In this document: one piece after another, positions 54,241 through 62,646 of the stretch
Position numbering within the stretch: position 1 is the stretch's first letter
Layout of the letters: each line of letters begins with the position of its first letter
Source: Alkalihalobacillus pseudalcaliphilus
GTDB taxonomy: Bacteria; Bacillota; Bacilli; Bacillales; Bacillaceae_D
Assembly (NCBI GenBank): GCA_001038565.1
Contig: LFJO01000006.1
Location: 430,180-494,179 of the forward strand
Direction of reading: 5' to 3'
DNA length: 64,000 nucleotides
The notes under the pieces: generated by a model
Databases searched by the model: none
Seen by the model: the letters and a program-made list of their open reading frames with translations, nothing else
What the model was told of the DNA's origin: nothing
Position numbers and translations under genes: made by a program

Positions 54241-54855
54241 ATGGTAACTGCTTTTCTTCATGGGTTCATTTTAGCCGGTGCCCTTATTCTTCCACTAGGT
54301 CCCCAAAATATTTTTATTTTTAATCAAGGTGCTTCTCACAAAAAGTTACGATTGGCTATGCCTGTGGTCATAACCGCCGCTCTGTGTGATACTGTTTTAA
54401 TTTTGATGGCTGTATTAGGAGTTTCAATGATTATTTTGGCTGTACCACAGTTGCAGATTCTATTTTACACAGTAGGATTTCTCTTTCTCATTTATATAGG
54501 CTGGTCGATTTGGAAATCGGAAGCCAAGAGTGTAGAACAAAAAGGACCGATAAATATCAAAAAACAAATAATATTTGCCTTATCCGTATCATTGCTTAAC
54601 CCACATGCTTTATTAGATACAGTAGGTGTTATTGGTATCAATTCTGTGCAATATACGACGAGTCTAGAATTATCCGCTTTTACCATTGCCTGCATACTTG
54701 TTTCATGGATAGCTTTTTTTCTACTGGCTGTCGTTGGGAGAGTTATGAAAAGGATTGATAAAAGGGGAAAAGCTATAAACATGATTAACAAACTATCAGC
54801 TCTAACTATCTGGGCTATTGCTTTATTTATCGCAATGCAGCTATTCGTTGCATAG
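54241..54855 (+). CDS. LysE/ArgO-family amino acid exporter
   Basis: 204 residues, six membrane segments, AAGGAG nine bases upstream. The start FLHGFILAGALILPLGPQN with the conserved LGPQN motif marks the LysE family. It exports amino acids such as arginine or lysine; the divergent MocR regulator likely induces it. Confidence 0.9.
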   Translation: MVTAFLHGFILAGALILPLGPQNIFIFNQGASHKKLRLAMPVVITAALCDTVLILMAVLGVSMIILAVPQLQILFYTVGFLFLIYIGWSIWKSEAKSVEQKGPINIKKQIIFALSVSLLNPHALLDTVGVIGINSVQYTTSLELSAFTIACILVSWIAFFLLAVVGRVMKRIDKRGKAINMINKLSALTIWAIALFIAMQLFVA

Positions 54856-54914
54856 CTAGTAAGGCTTTTTAAGTCGCGTTTGTATGGTTTGTACTCTTGA
54901 GCAGAAAAGTACTA

Positions 54915-54967
54915 CAAACAAAAAGCACCCCAACAAGTTAGGGTTGCCGTCTAACTGTTGAGGTTTT
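54915..54967. terminator. Bidirectional terminator between lysE-like and flavoreductase genes
   Basis: CCCCAACAAGTTAG pairs with CTAACTGTTGAGG; T-runs follow on both strands, stronger on the minus strand (TGCTTTTTG). Confidence 0.8.
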
Positions 54968-54977
54968 AGACTTGTGA

Positions 54978-55700
54978 TTACGCTTGATTAGATAAATCCA
55001 ATGTTAAAAAATCAGGTAGCTGTCTTTCGTGCTTGTCAAGCTTAATCTGCTCTGCCTTAATTCCTTGTTCTAGTAATAATTCTATGTTCTGCTTCAGGAA
55101 TTCGTCACTACCAACTACATAGAAAAGGCCTTCCTTGTCTGCTGCAAGATTCTTCACCTCATTATAATAATCATGACGATTATCAACAAACTGAGAAGTA
55201 AAATTCTTCTCAGGTGCTGTCTCAAAAATATCGGTAAATAAGAAGTCTTTTGATGAATCAACGTTTAAGGAATGAATTTGATTCACGTCATCTGCACGAT
55301 TGAAATAATCAAGGACAAGTGGTCTGAACGTTGCCAGCCCAACACCTGCTGATAGCAGATACACATTTTTCCCTTCTCTTCTTAGTGGTACATTGGTATG
55401 TGTTTTAAATATCGCGACTTGATCGCCTACATCAAGACCTCTTAAGATCCTTTTGAATTCAGAGCACTGCTCCTTGATTCGTGTTGTAATACCGATTACC
55501 TTTTCATGTGGTAAGGTAGAAATCGACATGTGACGAATGAGACTACGATTGGGCTTCTCCCCCGCATTAAATCCTTCCAATGCAAAATGAGTATGTGAAC
55601 CTTCTTCCCACGTAAAACCTTCTGGACATTCGAGTAAGTATGTTTTAACCTCAGGCGTTTCTTCAATAATCTTCTTGATTTTAGGCCAGTATATTTGCAT
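54978..55700 (-). CDS. FAD/NAD(P)H oxidoreductase, ferredoxin-reductase-like
   Basis: 240 residues with GAGGAG upstream. FAD-binding barrel (TWEEGSHTHFALEG, RHMSISTLP) and nucleotide-binding domain (YLLSAGVGLATFRPL, FYVVGSDEFLKQN). Related to, but clearly different from, the protein at 34202-34909. Substrate and electron acceptor unknown; possible links are nitric-oxide or siderophore reduction. Monocistronic. Confidence 0.8.
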   Translation of the reverse strand: MQIYWPKIKKIIEETPEVKTYLLECPEGFTWEEGSHTHFALEGFNAGEKPNRSLIRHMSISTLPHEKVIGITTRIKEQCSEFKRILRGLDVGDQVAIFKTHTNVPLRREGKNVYLLSAGVGLATFRPLVLDYFNRADDVNQIHSLNVDSSKDFLFTDIFETAPEKNFTSQFVDNRHDYYNEVKNLAADKEGLFYVVGSDEFLKQNIELLLEQGIKAEQIKLDKHERQLPDFLTLDLSNQA

Positions 55701-55869
55701 GATTTATTCTCCTCAATGATTATGTCTTTATATCTAGCATACTACAATTGAAAACAATTCTCAATAAGTAACCATTTATTCACATCAATGCTATTCAAGA
55801 TGCCTAAAACCTTTCTATACAAAACCCTCATAGCGGAGCCAAAACCACTCCACCACCCACAAAGATGAA

Positions 55870-56515
55870 AGTCAGCTATCGCCAACTTAACGATTAATAA
55901 AGGTTTGTGAAGGTAAAGACGCGAAACCTTGGAGTATCTGTACAAAGAGGCGGGTAATTTGCAGATGCTGATGCCAAACCTTAGAGTATCTGCACAAAGT
56001 GAGGGTTTATGTGCAGATACTGAGGACAAACCTTGAAGTATCTGCACAAAGAGGCGTTTTATGTGCAGATACTGAGGACAAAACTTAGAGTATCTGCACA
56101 AAGTGAGGGTTTATGTGCAGATACTGAGGACAAAACTTGGAGTATCTGCACAAAGAGGCGTTTTATGTGCAGATACTGATGTCAAACCTTGAAGTATCTG
56201 CACAAAGTGAGGGTTTATGTGCAGATACTGATGCCAAACCTTAGAGTATCTGCACAAAGAGCCGTTTTATGTGCAGATACTGATGTCAAACCTTGAAGTA
56301 TCTGCACAAAGTGAGGGTTTATGTGCAGATACTGAGGACAAAACTTGGAGTATCTGCACAAAGAAGCGTTTTATGTGCAGATACTGATGTCAAACCTTAG
56401 AGTATCTGCACAAAGAAGCGTTTTATGTGCAGATACTGATGTCAAACCTTAGAGTATCTGCACAAAGAGCCGTCTTATGTGCAGATACTGATGCCAAACC
56501 TTGGAGTATCTGCAC
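55870..56515. repeat. Tandem array of alternating 11-bp arms, 26-bp step and 52-bp period
   Basis: After ATGAAAGTCAGCTATCGCC (55866) come two decayed units (about 55907 and 55959) and ten regular units starting at 56011, 56063, 56115, 56167, 56219, 56271, 56323, 56375, 56427 and 56479. Each regular unit is GTGCAGATACT, a 15-base spacer (GAKGNCAAAMCTTRR-like), AGTATCTGCAC, and a second 15-base spacer (AAAGTGAGGGTTTAT or AAAGAGGCGTTTTAT and variants). Arms are invariant in the ten units; spacers fall into a few recurring types. The two spacers are equal in length, so each arm can pair with the neighbour on either side. No gene is seen here. Confidence 0.95.
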
Positions 56516-56524
56516 GAAAAGGTG

Positions 56525-56810
56525 CGAAGGGAATAAAGAACCAGCTAACTTCAAAGTAACCCATCACCCATAAGTAACATTCATACAAAATCCACATGGC
56601 GAAGCCCCATTCACTTCGCCACCAACCAAGATGAAAGTAGTGGCACATCTTAAACAGTTGGTACTCCATACAACTCCATCACCATTAGGAGTCGGCACGA
56701 CCAAAAAGGGAGCAGTGACCTGTTAAGTCATTTATCGCAAGAAGGATGACCAATTAACTTCACGGCACAACCCACCGCCCCCCAAGTACCTTTCATATAA
56801 AAATACTACC
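56525..56810. repeat. M1 module after the hairpin array
   Basis: A fragment (ATAAAGAACCAGCTAACTTC) shared in inverse with 52110-52150, then GATGAAAGTAGTGG (56630) and a full M1 copy to TTTCATATAAAA (56801). The T-box leader starts 50 bp further on. Confidence 0.75.
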
Positions 56811-56833
56811 TATACATCATTCTGAACATTTGA

Positions 56834-56839
56834 TATACT
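56834..56839 (+). promoter_or_regulatory. Possible -10 box of the T-box transcript
   Basis: TATACT with a weak -35 candidate TATACA 17 bp upstream (56811-56816). The T-box stem I begins about ten bases downstream. Confidence 0.4.
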
Positions 56840-56849
56840 AAGAAAACTA

Positions 56850-57147
56850 AAAGGCGATGATGAGAAGAGTACTTGTGCACAAGCATAACAGAGAACTCCT
56901 GATGGTGGGAATGGAGGATGTAATGGCATAGGGAAACAAGCCTCTGAGCTGTACAAAGGATCTTTCATTAGAGAGTGATGGTGTGCCGGGTTCTCCCGTT
57001 AAAGAGATAGAGTATAACCATGTTTACATGACGTACTTGAAAAGGTTGTTGTAGCGATACAATAACAAACTGGGGTGGCACCGCGAACTTCTAACAATCA
57101 GAAGTCTCGTCCCCAAGGCTAATAACCTTGGGGGTGAGACTTTTTTT
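56850..57147 (+). ncRNA. T-box riboswitch leader of an MFS transporter gene
   Basis: Stem I starts GATGATGAGAAGAGTAC. The T-box sequence GGGTGGCACCGCG lies at 57073-57085, and the terminator GTCTCGTCCCCAAGG / CCTTGGGGGTGAGAC with T7 at 57104-57147. Alignment with glyQS-type leaders (GAAU, specifier, RCC) places the specifier at 56937-56939 as CAA (Gln). The variable T-box base after UGG is C (57079), calling for a tRNA with discriminator G, which suits tRNA-Gln but also Asn, Asp, Trp and Ser. Uncharged tRNA would stabilise the antiterminator and allow transporter expression. Confidence 0.93.
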
Positions 57148-57178
57148 CTTTGCTAAAAAATGTTAGGAGTGGTGCTAC

Positions 57179-58390
57179 ATGAATTGGAAAGCCCCTTTGC
57201 TTTTACTCGTTGGGATTGGAATATCAAATATTGGTGCTTGGATTTATTTACTCGCGTTAAACCTCATGGTGTTAGCGAAAACAGGATCGCCGTTAGCCGT
57301 TGCTATATTATACATCCTTATTCCTGTTGCAACACTTGTAACCGATGTATGGGCTGGTTCATTGATTGATCGGCTTAATAAACGTACGCTCATGATCACA
57401 TTAGATAACATACGAGCATGTCTTATCTTTTGTTTGCCGTTTGTAGATTCATTGTTTTACATCTATGCACTCGTCTTTCTAATTAACATGGGAAGTTCCA
57501 TCTTTGGATCGACATCGCTTGTATATATGACAAAGCTGGTTCCTAAAGAGAATCGTCAACGCTTCAACTCGTTGCGTAACTTTATTCAGTCGAGTGGCTT
57601 CATTATAGGACCATCAATTGCCGGCCTTCTCTTTGTTGTTAGCACACCACAAATAGCGATTTTCGTTAATGCTATTGCCTTATTTCTTTCAGCCTTGGTC
57701 ATTGTGCTCCTTCCAAATCTAGACAGAGAAAGGGATGTTATCTATACGAGAATAACGTCTAAGGTTATCAAAGAAGATTGGAAATTAGTTATTTCCTTTG
57801 GACGAAAACATACACATGTTACTTGGGTCTATATATTATTTGGTGGATTTGGAATCTTTTTAGCTGGAATTGATTCACTCGAGGCAGCATTTGCAACGAC
57901 AGTCTTACTATTTTCAGAAAGCACCTATGGATTTTTGGTAGGGATTGCGGGTCTTGGAATGGTGGCAGGTTCACTTCTTAATGCTTGGTTTGCAAAACGA
58001 CTCAAAATGAATGATTTGATGGGATTTGGGGCTATCATAACACCGATTGGGTACTTAATTTTTGCCTTCTCAAACTCTTTTATCGCAGCTTCGATTGGTG
58101 TCTTTCTACTAACGTTTGCGATGACGTTTGCACATGTAGGATTTTTGACGTTTTACCAAAACCATATTCCTGTCTCGATCATGGGGCGTTTCACAAATCT
58201 TGTTGGTATGATTGAAGCCGTTGGCACGATCGTAATGATTATACTTATTGGTTTATTCGCAGAGTGTCTGGCGATTCGACCGATTTATATAGTAAGCTCG
58301 ACCTTGTTCCTACTGCTAGGCTTTTATATATACAAAGTCGTGATGAATAAAGAGAAAGAACGATTTTATAAGGAAGAGATTATCGTTTAA
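57179..58390 (+). CDS. T-box-controlled MFS transporter
   Basis: 403 residues, 12 membrane segments, TTAGGAG upstream. MFS_3-type protein (start WKAPLLLLVGIGISNIGAWIY, motif A-like AGSLIDRLNKRT). It resembles macrolide-efflux-like carriers rather than known amino acid importers, yet its leader is a T-box that responds to an uncharged tRNA. It may export a compound that blocks aminoacylation, or move the cognate amino acid or a precursor. Monocistronic, own terminator. Confidence 0.9.
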   Translation: MNWKAPLLLLVGIGISNIGAWIYLLALNLMVLAKTGSPLAVAILYILIPVATLVTDVWAGSLIDRLNKRTLMITLDNIRACLIFCLPFVDSLFYIYALVFLINMGSSIFGSTSLVYMTKLVPKENRQRFNSLRNFIQSSGFIIGPSIAGLLFVVSTPQIAIFVNAIALFLSALVIVLLPNLDRERDVIYTRITSKVIKEDWKLVISFGRKHTHVTWVYILFGGFGIFLAGIDSLEAAFATTVLLFSESTYGFLVGIAGLGMVAGSLLNAWFAKRLKMNDLMGFGAIITPIGYLIFAFSNSFIAASIGVFLLTFAMTFAHVGFLTFYQNHIPVSIMGRFTNLVGMIEAVGTIVMIILIGLFAECLAIRPIYIVSSTLFLLLGFYIYKVVMNKEKERFYKEEIIV

Positions 58391-58395
58391 CGGAT

Positions 58396-58438
58396 AAAAA
58401 GGTAAGGTCCCTAAGTAAACTCGGGGACCACTCCTTTT
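58396..58438 (+). terminator. Terminator of the T-box-controlled transporter gene
   Basis: AAAAGG, GGTCCC, loop, GGGACC, CCTTTT; paired in that order and ending in TTTTAA. Confidence 0.8.
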
Positions 58439-58495
58439 AATAGAACTTTTTTAAAATATTAATAATTCTGCTGTAAGTTTTACTACGCTCACTTA

Positions 58496-59707
58496 TTACA
58501 TACAGCATTTCTTATATTTTTTTCCACTTCCACAGTGGCATGGATCGTTTCTACCTATTTTTACTTCGTTCACGAGTGTCTTTTTTGCTAAACTATCCAC
58601 TTTAGCATCATCATTCTTTTTTTGTAATCGATTTCGCATTTCCTCTAAATGAGGATGTTTGATTTCATTGATTACAAGATTGGCATAAAGTGATTCTTCG
58701 AGGTCCACCATTCCAGAATCATAACCTTCATTTATCAGATTTTCAACCTGAGGAATCGCCCGTACCGAAAATTGCTTACATAAAGCATCTGCAATTAATG
58801 TTTTTTGCATAATATCATTTGTTTGTCCAAGGAGACGCAATAGGGCATCCTCGGCTTCGATTGTCTTAATATTTGCTAATACATCAATGCTATAAAAACA
58901 CGTACTTTCTAAAAGGGCAATCTTTTCAACTTCTTGTACCACTTCACTAGTTCCGATCTTGATGAGTGCCGTTGCTGTTTCTTCAAGTACAAGGTCACCT
59001 TCTTCTTGGTTTTCTAACACCTTAATTAAATCTGGAAGAACGGAATGGAGAGCCTTTTCACCTGCCGCATAAAGGTTATATATCCCCGCATAATACAAAT
59101 GACCATTGTCATCTCTGTTCTGGCGGATACTATTCTCCACTTCCCAATCAGGAATGTCACCACGTTCAATTAGCTCATCATACATCAATTTCCCAAAATC
59201 ATACATATGTTGATGGTATCCATCTTCCTCTAAATCATTAAATATCTGACCAAGATTCTCAAATAATTGTTCTTCGTTTAATGTTTTCATTTCTTTGATA
59301 TCATTCAAATATCTAGAATCGAGATAATCAGTTAACCGTTGTTCATACTTCAATTTCAAATGAACAGGCGCTTTTGAAAGTATTCTTAAATAGTGGATCT
59401 TCTGAACCTGGTCGACTTCTTCTAACTTGTCCAAAACTTTCAATAAGCCTTCTTCTCCAATTGGAAGAAAATCAATAAAAGGCAAAAGCGGTGCCCCTTC
59501 TCCTATTGCTTCTAAGGAAAGTAAAAATGTTTCTTCGGTCGCAAGAAAAGAATTCGATAAGGAGTGAAGTGCGTAATCTTGAACATAAGGATCATTGGCC
59601 CGAAGTGCTTGCTCTACTTTTTCTAAAAATGTCATGGTCTCATCATGCCTTTCTTCAAACTTATTGTTTAGCGTAAAAAGGGTCCACAAATTACTCACTT
59701 GACTCAT
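58496..59707 (-). CDS. Helical-repeat protein with C-terminal SEC-C zinc motif
   Basis: 403 residues. Most of the chain is made of helical (HEAT-like) repeats rich in Leu and Glu. The end [17 protein letters not shown] is a complete SEC-C metal-binding motif as on SecA. Such proteins are widespread; binding to ribosomes or to other proteins is suspected, with no assigned function. The ribosome site is weak. Confidence 0.85.
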   Translation of the reverse strand: MSQVSNLWTLFTLNNKFEERHDETMTFLEKVEQALRANDPYVQDYALHSLSNSFLATEETFLLSLEAIGEGAPLLPFIDFLPIGEEGLLKVLDKLEEVDQVQKIHYLRILSKAPVHLKLKYEQRLTDYLDSRYLNDIKEMKTLNEEQLFENLGQIFNDLEEDGYHQHMYDFGKLMYDELIERGDIPDWEVENSIRQNRDDNGHLYYAGIYNLYAAGEKALHSVLPDLIKVLENQEEGDLVLEETATALIKIGTSEVVQEVEKIALLESTCFYSIDVLANIKTIEAEDALLRLLGQTNDIMQKTLIADALCKQFSVRAIPQVENLINEGYDSGMVDLEESLYANLVINEIKHPHLEEMRNRLQKKNDDAKVDSLAKKTLVNEVKIGRNDPCHCGSGKKYKKCCM

Positions 59708-59760
59708 GAAACATATTCACTTGAATCATACATACTTTTCAGCTAAAATGGGTATAGATA

Positions 59761-59792
59761 ATAAAAGAGAGAAGAGCGTGAACTCTCCTCTT
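59761..59792 (-). terminator. Terminator after the 49-residue basic protein
   Basis: Minus strand AGAGGAGAG, loop TTCACG, CTCTTCTCT, then CTTTTAT, about 40 bases past the stop. Confidence 0.75.
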
Positions 59793-59829
59793 TACAGCCT
59801 CAGCCGTTAGGGCAGTGGTTGTCAAAAAT

Positions 59830-59979
59830 TTATTTAGTTTTTCGAGAACCACCCTTATGCTTCCTACGGCGCGGGGTGGCTTTCTTTTTGTCTAAAAAGG
59901 TTCTCTGAAAGAGATGCGCACTGATTGCACGTGTAACTCCCTTCAGAACTTCTTTTAAAAACTCAAGAATTAGATCCAT
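59830..59979 (-). CDS. Small basic protein, 49 residues
   Basis: ATG 59979 (MDLILEFLKEVLKGV) has GGAGGTGATA upstream, an excellent site. An amphipathic helix of about 25 residues is followed by a strongly basic tail (KKKATPRRRKHKGGSRKTK). Size and layout recall membrane-active or nucleic-acid-binding small proteins, including type I toxins, but no family is recognised. It has its own terminator. Confidence 0.6.
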   Translation of the reverse strand: MDLILEFLKEVLKGVTRAISAHLFQRTFLDKKKATPRRRKHKGGSRKTK

Positions 59980-60267
59980 GATTATCACCTCCTTTCCCAT
60001 GACGGAAAAGAAACAGTGACATCCAACCAGCCCAACAATTTCGGCTATTATCATTCTATCAGATTTTATTTAAAGCAAACAGACCAACCACACAACTAGC
60101 CTTAACTCTCATGATTTCGTCTTCAACCTTGACGATTTTAGTCGTTGTCGCTCGTATTAACATTTTATTTTTTAATTAGACATTAGTTGAGTGAACCCAA
60201 GTGACATCAAAATTCCGACTTGTCTATATCTCTCTGAATTTCATTTCAAAATTTCATAAACCCCAAA

Positions 60268-60582
60268 TTAACTTTCAAGAAAAAATCTCGCCGTTTCCTT
60301 CAGTTCATCACTAAATTCTTCGAGATCCTCATAGCTAATTACACCTTCATTTATAAGTGAAATAATGTTAAAAATAAGCTTTGAGCGGCTCATTTCTACT
60401 CTAACACCGGTATCTTCTTTTATCCTCTCTTCCAGTCCCCAAAATTTCTCTGACGGATTCGCATCTTCACTTAGTAATTTTATGTATTCCTTATTGTTCC
60501 TGTCTATATAGGCTTCCTGCCAATCCGCTATCTTATTTCTAAAAAGCTTCCAGTCACCTTCAGTAAATCCTCTTTCTACCAA
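60268..60582 (-). CDS. Small acidic helical protein, unknown
   Basis: About 104 residues. The in-frame ATG (60600) overlaps GGGAGGG, so initiation at TTG 60582 (MVERGFTEGDW) is more likely; the start is uncertain. No membrane segment or motif recognised; repeated Glu/Asp/Leu helices. It belongs to the unfamiliar gene group at the right end. Confidence 0.55.
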   Translation of the reverse strand: MVERGFTEGDWKLFRNKIADWQEAYIDRNNKEYIKLLSEDANPSEKFWGLEERIKEDTGVRVEMSRSKLIFNIISLINEGVISYEDLEEFSDELKETARFFLES

Positions 60583-60811
60583 CAGTATCAACCCTCCCAT
60601 TAACCTTTAACCATTCGGAATTTCTGGGTGATTTAGCTATTCATTATAAAAAAATATCTTATCATTACTGTTTCTATCCATTTCTGTCTTAATATAACAA
60701 GAGGATTTTGGGATTCAACACCCAATCATTCCCTGTTTTGTAATTCTATTTTATCATCAAATTCATTATAGGTGCCACTTCATTACTCTTAACATCATAT
60801 TGAACAAGCTA

Positions 60812-61465
60812 TTATTCATCTGGCAAATCATATTCTACATCCGTACATTTTCTTATAATGTACTTTGTTTTTTTCACGGGCATTGGAACATGATCCTCAC
60901 CAAAATATTCAATGTTAACCACCTTTACAATCGCCCTGTGATTATCTTTCCCCACAGGCACAATCACAAAATCATCAACCTTAATGCTGTCGTCTTCGGT
61001 CAAATAGTAATAGGATTTCTGGCCCTCATCAAAGGTTACACTACAAAAGATATAATCCGTCTTGCGGCGAAATACTTTAGCGTACACTGAAGGGTCCAGT
61101 ATTTCACCCAAACCATAAAAGTTCATGAAATCAATTACCATATCTGCAAACTCTCCAAAATCTTCCGGTAAATTATTTTTATCAAATGAGCCTGTGATAA
61201 TACGCTGTTGGTTCTTTTTGTAGTCAATGGTGATTTTATAGTCCTTCATTTCGTTCGGTGTATCAATCACATCATCGGGATTACCAACGATTTTGCTGAA
61301 CAATCGCTTAGCATCAAATTCATCGAGCAAATGTTCAATACCGCCTTCAATCTCATATTTCCGAGAAACCTTGCATCCAGTTCCAATATTCTGAATATGT
61401 TCAAGAGTTTCCGTTTCTCTATCTATAATCAAGTGTTCCATATAATCCCACGTTACAAACTCCAC
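60812..61465 (-). CDS. C-terminal half of a split two-part protein of unknown function
   Basis: 217 residues starting with GTG 61465 (EFVTWDYMEHLII) with no ribosome site. It contains YKITIDYKKNQQRIITGSFD and a C-terminal segment VPVGKDNHRAIVKVV, KTKYIIRKC that resembles the DNA-binding N-terminal (primosomal PriA-like) fold. It overlaps the end of the preceding gene in another frame; adding one G near 61462 would fuse AAW to EFVTWDY and give one protein of about 512 residues. Confidence 0.6.
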   Translation of the reverse strand: MEFVTWDYMEHLIIDRETETLEHIQNIGTGCKVSRKYEIEGGIEHLLDEFDAKRLFSKIVGNPDDVIDTPNEMKDYKITIDYKKNQQRIITGSFDKNNLPEDFGEFADMVIDFMNFYGLGEILDPSVYAKVFRRKTDYIFCSVTFDEGQKSYYYLTEDDSIKVDDFVIVPVGKDNHRAIVKVVNIEYFGEDHVPMPVKKTKYIIRKCTDVEYDLPDE

Positions 61466-62349
61466 GCGGCATTTTCTGATAATTTATTTGTCTTCATTTT
61501 CGTAACCCTATGATAATCTAAAGCAATTCCGTTTATAACGTCCGGCTTACAGTTTCCGTCAAAGACATATAAGTCACCCATGCCAACTGTATCACGTACA
61601 AGGTCTGACAAATCCGTGCCTTCATAACTAAAATCGGCACAAAGTGAACCTCGAAATTTATATATTGCCCCTTCAGTATTGGTCAGTTCCATTATCCAGT
61701 TACCAATATCCGTGGCGAAAACCTCCATATACTCATTTCCGAAATAGTTGGAAACCGCATTAAGTAACTTATTCGCTGATGCCTTTTCAATTTTGAAATT
61801 CTTGCTCCTCGCTTTTTCATATTTTCCGTCTGTGTGTCCAAAGTTATATCCAGAAAACCATACACGACCTTGCTCATTGATCGTAATACGCTGTTCCACT
61901 TCATCACTCGGTACTGGTATTGGACCATAACAGATATTATTGGATATAATACATATCTTTTTCAGTTTCCCTTGGAATATGAATGGATCCTCTCCTGATA
62001 GGAAAGCCAGTCGGCTAAGTGCTAAAATAAACCACGCACGATTATTTTGTGCTAAAATCTCTGCTCCGTCATATGCCCAGTGATTAAAATATCTCCATCT
62101 TGAGTATATAGCAGAACCAAGCAAGGAAATATCGGTCACATCATCGATGATTTTATCAAGTGCGATGCTATCATAAACAGCCTTATCATACATACGCCCA
62201 AAGGCAAGACCGCAGTCCATCTTGAAACCAAGGGCAGCACAGTCATCTGCCATATAGTGGTCAACCAGTTCTATGTAGTTGATTTGTTGGTCTTTGAATT
62301 TATCAACCCACTTCACTGCGAAATCGTGTATTAGATTTATATCAGCCAC
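61453..62349 (-). CDS. N-terminal half of a split protein of unknown function
   Basis: 298 residues from GTG 62349 (MADINLIHDFAVKW) after TTGGAGGC. N-terminal part with VDHYMADDCAALGFKMDCG, then a domain with YMEVFATDIGNWIMELTN and YKFRGSLCADFSYEGTD that I associate with proteins of anaerobic Firmicutes. It ends in NAAWSL just where the downstream frame begins. No enzyme motif recognised. Confidence 0.6.
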   Translation of the reverse strand: MADINLIHDFAVKWVDKFKDQQINYIELVDHYMADDCAALGFKMDCGLAFGRMYDKAVYDSIALDKIIDDVTDISLLGSAIYSRWRYFNHWAYDGAEILAQNNRAWFILALSRLAFLSGEDPFIFQGKLKKICIISNNICYGPIPVPSDEVEQRITINEQGRVWFSGYNFGHTDGKYEKARSKNFKIEKASANKLLNAVSNYFGNEYMEVFATDIGNWIMELTNTEGAIYKFRGSLCADFSYEGTDLSDLVRDTVGMGDLYVFDGNCKPDVINGIALDYHRVTKMKTNKLSENAAWSL

Positions 62350-62447
62350 TATGGTACGCCTCCAATCGATCGTTGTGTTTTTCTAAATCAATTTTATTAA
62401 TGAGGGATTTTTATAGCTTTGTTTATGCCTGCACTGTTTCTTCATGC

Positions 62448-62585
62448 TTAGATAAATCTGTTTTTGTACATATCATCAATGTTACGGACAAAAGCAGACA
62501 ATTCATTCTTGGCGTTGGGTATGTTAGAATCCGTTCCTTTTTCAAACCACTTTGAGAAGTGTTTATCATAAGCTATTTGTTTCCC
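62448..62585 (-). pseudogene. 45-codon remnant of a larger gene
   Basis: An open stretch with no start codon translates to a plausible protein end (KQIAYDKHFSKWFEKGTD, ELSAFVRNIDDMYKNRFI, stop). It lies in the gap between two unfamiliar genes and is not explained otherwise. Parent family not identified. Confidence 0.4.
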
Positions 62586-62646
62586 TCACTTTTCTCCTAA
62601 AACATTTCTTAGACACCTTGGAATATCAATAATCAATTCATTATTT

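Noticed and set aside
55742..56101. Open frame on the minus strand across the hairpin array
   Set aside because: Its product simply repeats the translated 52-bp unit; no ribosome site and no natural protein composition.
55907..56515. CRISPR array
   Set aside because: The repeat is only 11 bp in alternating orientation, and the 15-base spacers are few and recurrent rather than unique; no cas genes are present.
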